Source: Sphaerochaeta sp.
GTDB taxonomy: Bacteria > Spirochaetota > Spirochaetia > Sphaerochaetales > Sphaerochaetaceae
NCBI GenBank assembly: GCA_023228445.1
Contig: JALOBD010000116.1
Span: 1-6,632 of the forward strand
Reading direction: 5' to 3'
Length of the DNA stretch: 6,632 bases
In this document: piece by piece, positions 4,884 through 6,632 of the stretch
How the letters are laid out: every line of letters starts with the position of its first letter
How positions within the stretch are numbered: the stretch's first letter is position 1
Notes under the pieces: model-generated
Told to the model about the DNA's origin: nothing
Database searches by the model: none
The model's input: only the letters and a program-made list of their open reading frames with translations
Translations under genes and position numbers: made by a program

Positions 4884-6311
4884 ATGTTAGAAGAAGAGTT
4901 GATTCAATTGGTCAGGAAGATTCAGCAGCAGCGCTGTGAGAAGCAACACATCGAATTGAAGAAGGCAGCAGGAGGAGCGCCCACACGGCTGTATTCGACG
5001 CTCTCAAGCTTCTCGAACCAACATAATGGTGGGACCATCATCTTCGGTGTCGACGAAGGGCAGGGATTTGCCGTCAGCGGGGTGTATGATGCCCAGGATC
5101 TGCAGAAGAAGGTCAGTGAACAAGCAAACCAAATGGAGCCGACGGTGAGACCGTTGTTCACCGTGGCAACCATCGAAGAGAAGGTGGTGGTCAGCGCTGA
5201 GATTGCTGAGTGTGATATCTCCCTCAAGCCCTGTTTCTACAAAGGTGCGGGAAGGCTGCGTGGCAGTTATGTTCGCGTGGGCGAGAGTGACCAGGCGATG
5301 AGCGAATTCGAGGTGTATGGATATGAAGCGTATCGGCAAAGGATATATGAGGATCTCAGGCCAGCCGATGGGGCGACGAGAGCGGATTTTGAAGGAGATC
5401 GATTGACTGAGTACATGATCAAGCTCAGGCGAGTCAAACCCAATTTGGTCAACGTTGGTGAAGAGCGATTGCTGGAGACCCAAGGGATGACCAAGGGCGG
5501 CGTTCCTACCATCGCAGGACTCTTGATGCTGGGCTCCTATCCGCAGCAATTTTTCCCGCAAATGAGCATTACCGCAGTGGTGGTCCAGGGCAAGAACATC
5601 GGGGATGTGGGGCAACGAGGGGAGCGCTTTGTTGACAACAAGCGGTTTGAAGGGACCATTTCACAGATGTTGGATGGGGCTCTGCAATTTGTACAGCGTC
5701 ACCTGAAGGTGAAGACCATCATCGGCGATGATGGCCAGAGAGCCGATGAAGCGGAGTATCCGATCAAGGCGGTGAGGGAGATTTTGCTCAATGCCTTGAT
5801 CCATCGCGACTATAGCATCCATACGCAGGACAGTCCGATTCGAGTGGTTATGTTTGATGATCGTCTGGAGTTGGAGAATCCAGGGGGGCTGTATGGCCGC
5901 CTCACCCTAGAGACCCTGGGAACGGTTCCCGCAGATGTCAGGAATCCGTTCCTAGCCGGGGCTCTGGCGGTCATGATGGAGGTGGAAAATAGATTCAGTG
6001 GAATCCCGACCATCAGAGCGGAGATGAAGCGTGCACACCTGGGTGAACCGGTCTTCACCGATCGAGGGGGAATCTTCAAAGTGGTCTTCTACAACCAGCC
6101 GGTCTTTGCTGATGGGATCAGCAACATTGAAGAGGAGATCATCCGGTATTGCAAGAGCCCACGCACTCGTGAGGAGCTTGCCTCCCACTTCGGCTTTGAG
6201 AGCGTCGGCTACTTCCTCAGTGAATATGTCATGCCGTTGGTGGAGCGTGGCAGGCTGAGGATGACGCTACCGGAGAAGCCGAAGAGTAAGTTCCAACGCT
6301 GGTATTCATGA
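4884..6311 (+). CDS. AlbA_2 domain + GHKL-type ATPase-fold protein (COG2865)
   Basis: A 475-residue protein of the group usually annotated as ATP-binding or RNA-binding transcriptional regulator. Domains in order: AlbA_2 (Schlafen-like) at about 10-145, with IELKKA (23-28), LSSFSNQHNGGTIIFGVDE (40-58) and YVRVGES (129-135); a linker at 145-290 with IAGLLMLG (210-217); a histidine-kinase-like ATPase fold (HATPase_c_4) at about 292-405, with the N-box VREILLNALIHRDYS (297-311), a glycine box LELENPGGLYG (328-338), VRNPFLA (352-358) and a second box SGIPTI (372-377); and a winged-helix C-terminus at 412-475 ending in the typical TLPEKPKSKFQ. AlbA_2 proteins bind nucleic acid, and several are linked to phage defence or regulation, but the substrate of this subgroup is not settled. 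It is divergent from hipBST across a 244-bp control region. Full length with all motifs intact. Confidence 0.9.
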   Translation: MLEEELIQLVRKIQQQRCEKQHIELKKAAGGAPTRLYSTLSSFSNQHNGGTIIFGVDEGQGFAVSGVYDAQDLQKKVSEQANQMEPTVRPLFTVATIEEKVVVSAEIAECDISLKPCFYKGAGRLRGSYVRVGESDQAMSEFEVYGYEAYRQRIYEDLRPADGATRADFEGDRLTEYMIKLRRVKPNLVNVGEERLLETQGMTKGGVPTIAGLLMLGSYPQQFFPQMSITAVVVQGKNIGDVGQRGERFVDNKRFEGTISQMLDGALQFVQRHLKVKTIIGDDGQRADEAEYPIKAVREILLNALIHRDYSIHTQDSPIRVVMFDDRLELENPGGLYGRLTLETLGTVPADVRNPFLAGALAVMMEVENRFSGIPTIRAEMKRAHLGEPVFTDRGGIFKVVFYNQPVFADGISNIEEEIIRYCKSPRTREELASHFGFESVGYFLSEYVMPLVERGRLRMTLPEKPKSKFQRWYS

Positions 6312-6352
6312 GAGATGAGCTTTTCAATGGGGGTTCTTTTGGAGAGGATGGA

Positions 6353-6526
6353 TTAGAAGGTCGAACAGATGTATTCACCTTTCGGAATCTTGGATCTCTG
6401 ATGATATTCCTTTATGACGTCTGTCAGGGTGTCGGTGTCACGAAAGAATTTGGTGATGAATTCTTTGGATTTCACAGAATGAAAACCTAAATCACTCTTA
6501 CAAAATTCACTAGTACCTTGTAACAT
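6353..6526 (-). CDS. Hypothetical 57-codon open stretch after the transposase stop
   Basis: An ATG at 6526-6524 directly follows the transposase stop (TAG, 6529-6527) and continues in the same frame for 57 codons to TAA 6355-6353. The product has a protein-like middle, SKEFITKFFRDTDTLTDVIK, then EYHQRSKIPKGEYICSTF, with charged and hydrophobic residues in a helix-like pattern. I recognise no family and no ribosome binding site. Because it is in frame with the transposase, it could be a former C-terminal extension cut off by the TAG, the end of a gene into which the element inserted, or chance. An open frame on the opposite strand (from 6308) uses the same codon boundaries and is an alternative I consider less likely. 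Confidence 0.3.
   Translation of the reverse strand: MLQGTSEFCKSDLGFHSVKSKEFITKFFRDTDTLTDVIKEYHQRSKIPKGEYICSTF
6498..6523. repeat. Short inverted repeat beyond transposase end
   Basis: TTACAA (6498-6503) and TTGTAA (6518-6523) are perfect inverse copies, and the palindrome ACTAGT (6509-6514) lies between them. It is just past the transposase stop, where an IS630-type element would have its end and a TA target duplication. The other end of the element is outside the window, so I cannot say whether this is the element boundary. Confidence 0.25.
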
Positions 6527-6632
6527 CTAAAACTCCAATATGGGGTAGAGTCTCTTGAGCTTCACCCTCGCATCCTCAGTGGTGAATTGCCAGTCGATTC
6601 CTTTCTGCTTCTTATTCCTGTCGTGGCACCAG
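6527..6632 (-). CDS. IS630-family transposase, C-terminal fragment (runs off edge)
   Basis: Reading leftward from the window edge, one frame gives 34 residues and then TAG (6529-6527). The motif IDWQFTTEDARVKLKRLYP is close to the characteristic last residues of many IS630-family transposases (WxFTTxxARxKLKxLYP). These enzymes use a DDE catalytic core to cut and paste the element into TA dinucleotides; the core would lie to the right of the window. This marks an insertion sequence at the right border of the island. Whether the element is complete cannot be seen. Confidence 0.65.
   Translation of the reverse strand, partial: WCHDRNKKQKGIDWQFTTEDARVKLKRLYPILEF

Noticed and set aside
5004..5615. 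Minus-strand 203-codon open frame opposite the AlbA_2 gene
   Set aside because: It is antisense to a well-supported domain, has no motifs, and I see no ribosome binding site for it.
6308..6490. Plus-strand 60-codon frame overlapping the AlbA_2 stop by ATGA
   Set aside because: The overlap looks operon-like, but there is no ribosome binding site or family similarity, and the same codons are open on the minus strand behind the transposase. Neither reading is secure; I kept only the minus one as a low-confidence entry.

Overview
This is an accessory, defence- and toxin-antitoxin-rich segment of a bacterial chromosome. Base composition is close to balanced in the genes, with strongly AT-rich islands between them. 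No gene here fixes the species. Codon use and the mix of DUF4143 ATPase, COG1106 ATPase, HipBST, BrnA and AlbA_2 proteins would fit a host-associated or sediment anaerobe, for example a spirochaete of the Sphaerochaeta type, but that is a weak guess.

Left to right: (1) bases 1-1113 (+) are the 3' part of a DUF4143-type AAA ATPase gene cut by the window edge. (2) 1114-1320 is a gene-free convergent gap with small inverted repeats. (3) 1321-2643 (-) is a solo COG1106/AAA_15-21-type ATPase with every ABC-type ATPase motif. It has a good promoter and a perfect inverted repeat just upstream of its ribosome binding site. (4) 2644-2854 is an AT-rich divergent control region with a long hairpin and two tandem 10-bp palindromes. 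(5) 2855-3168 (+) is a BrnT/BrnA-like toxin-antitoxin locus. The ribbon-helix-helix antitoxin is intact, while the toxin seems reduced to a 34-codon remnant whose stop overlaps the antitoxin start. (6) 3172-4639 (-) is a three-gene operon, hipB-hipS-hipT, joined by two ATGA overlaps. This is the tripartite HipBST arrangement, in which the HipA kinase is split and its N-terminal subdomain is a separate protein. (7) 4640-4883 is the divergent control region between hipB and the next gene. It holds two similar palindromic operator-like sites 41 bp apart and an array of TTTGATA repeats spaced in multiples of about 10 bp. (8) 4884-6311 (+) is an AlbA_2 (Schlafen-like) plus GHKL-type ATPase-fold protein of the COG2865 type. 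(9) 6353-6632 (-) holds the C-terminal 34 codons of a probable IS630-family transposase running off the right edge, followed in the same frame by a 57-codon open stretch of unknown nature.

The best candidates for something unusual are the HipBST operon with its two-site control region, the helically phased TTTGATA array upstream of the AlbA_2 gene, and the apparently toxin-less BrnA antitoxin ending 3 bp from the end of the oppositely directed hipT. Functional links between the neighbouring systems are inference only. The presence of an insertion sequence, two toxin-antitoxin loci and stand-alone ATPases of defence-associated families suggests a horizontally acquired island.
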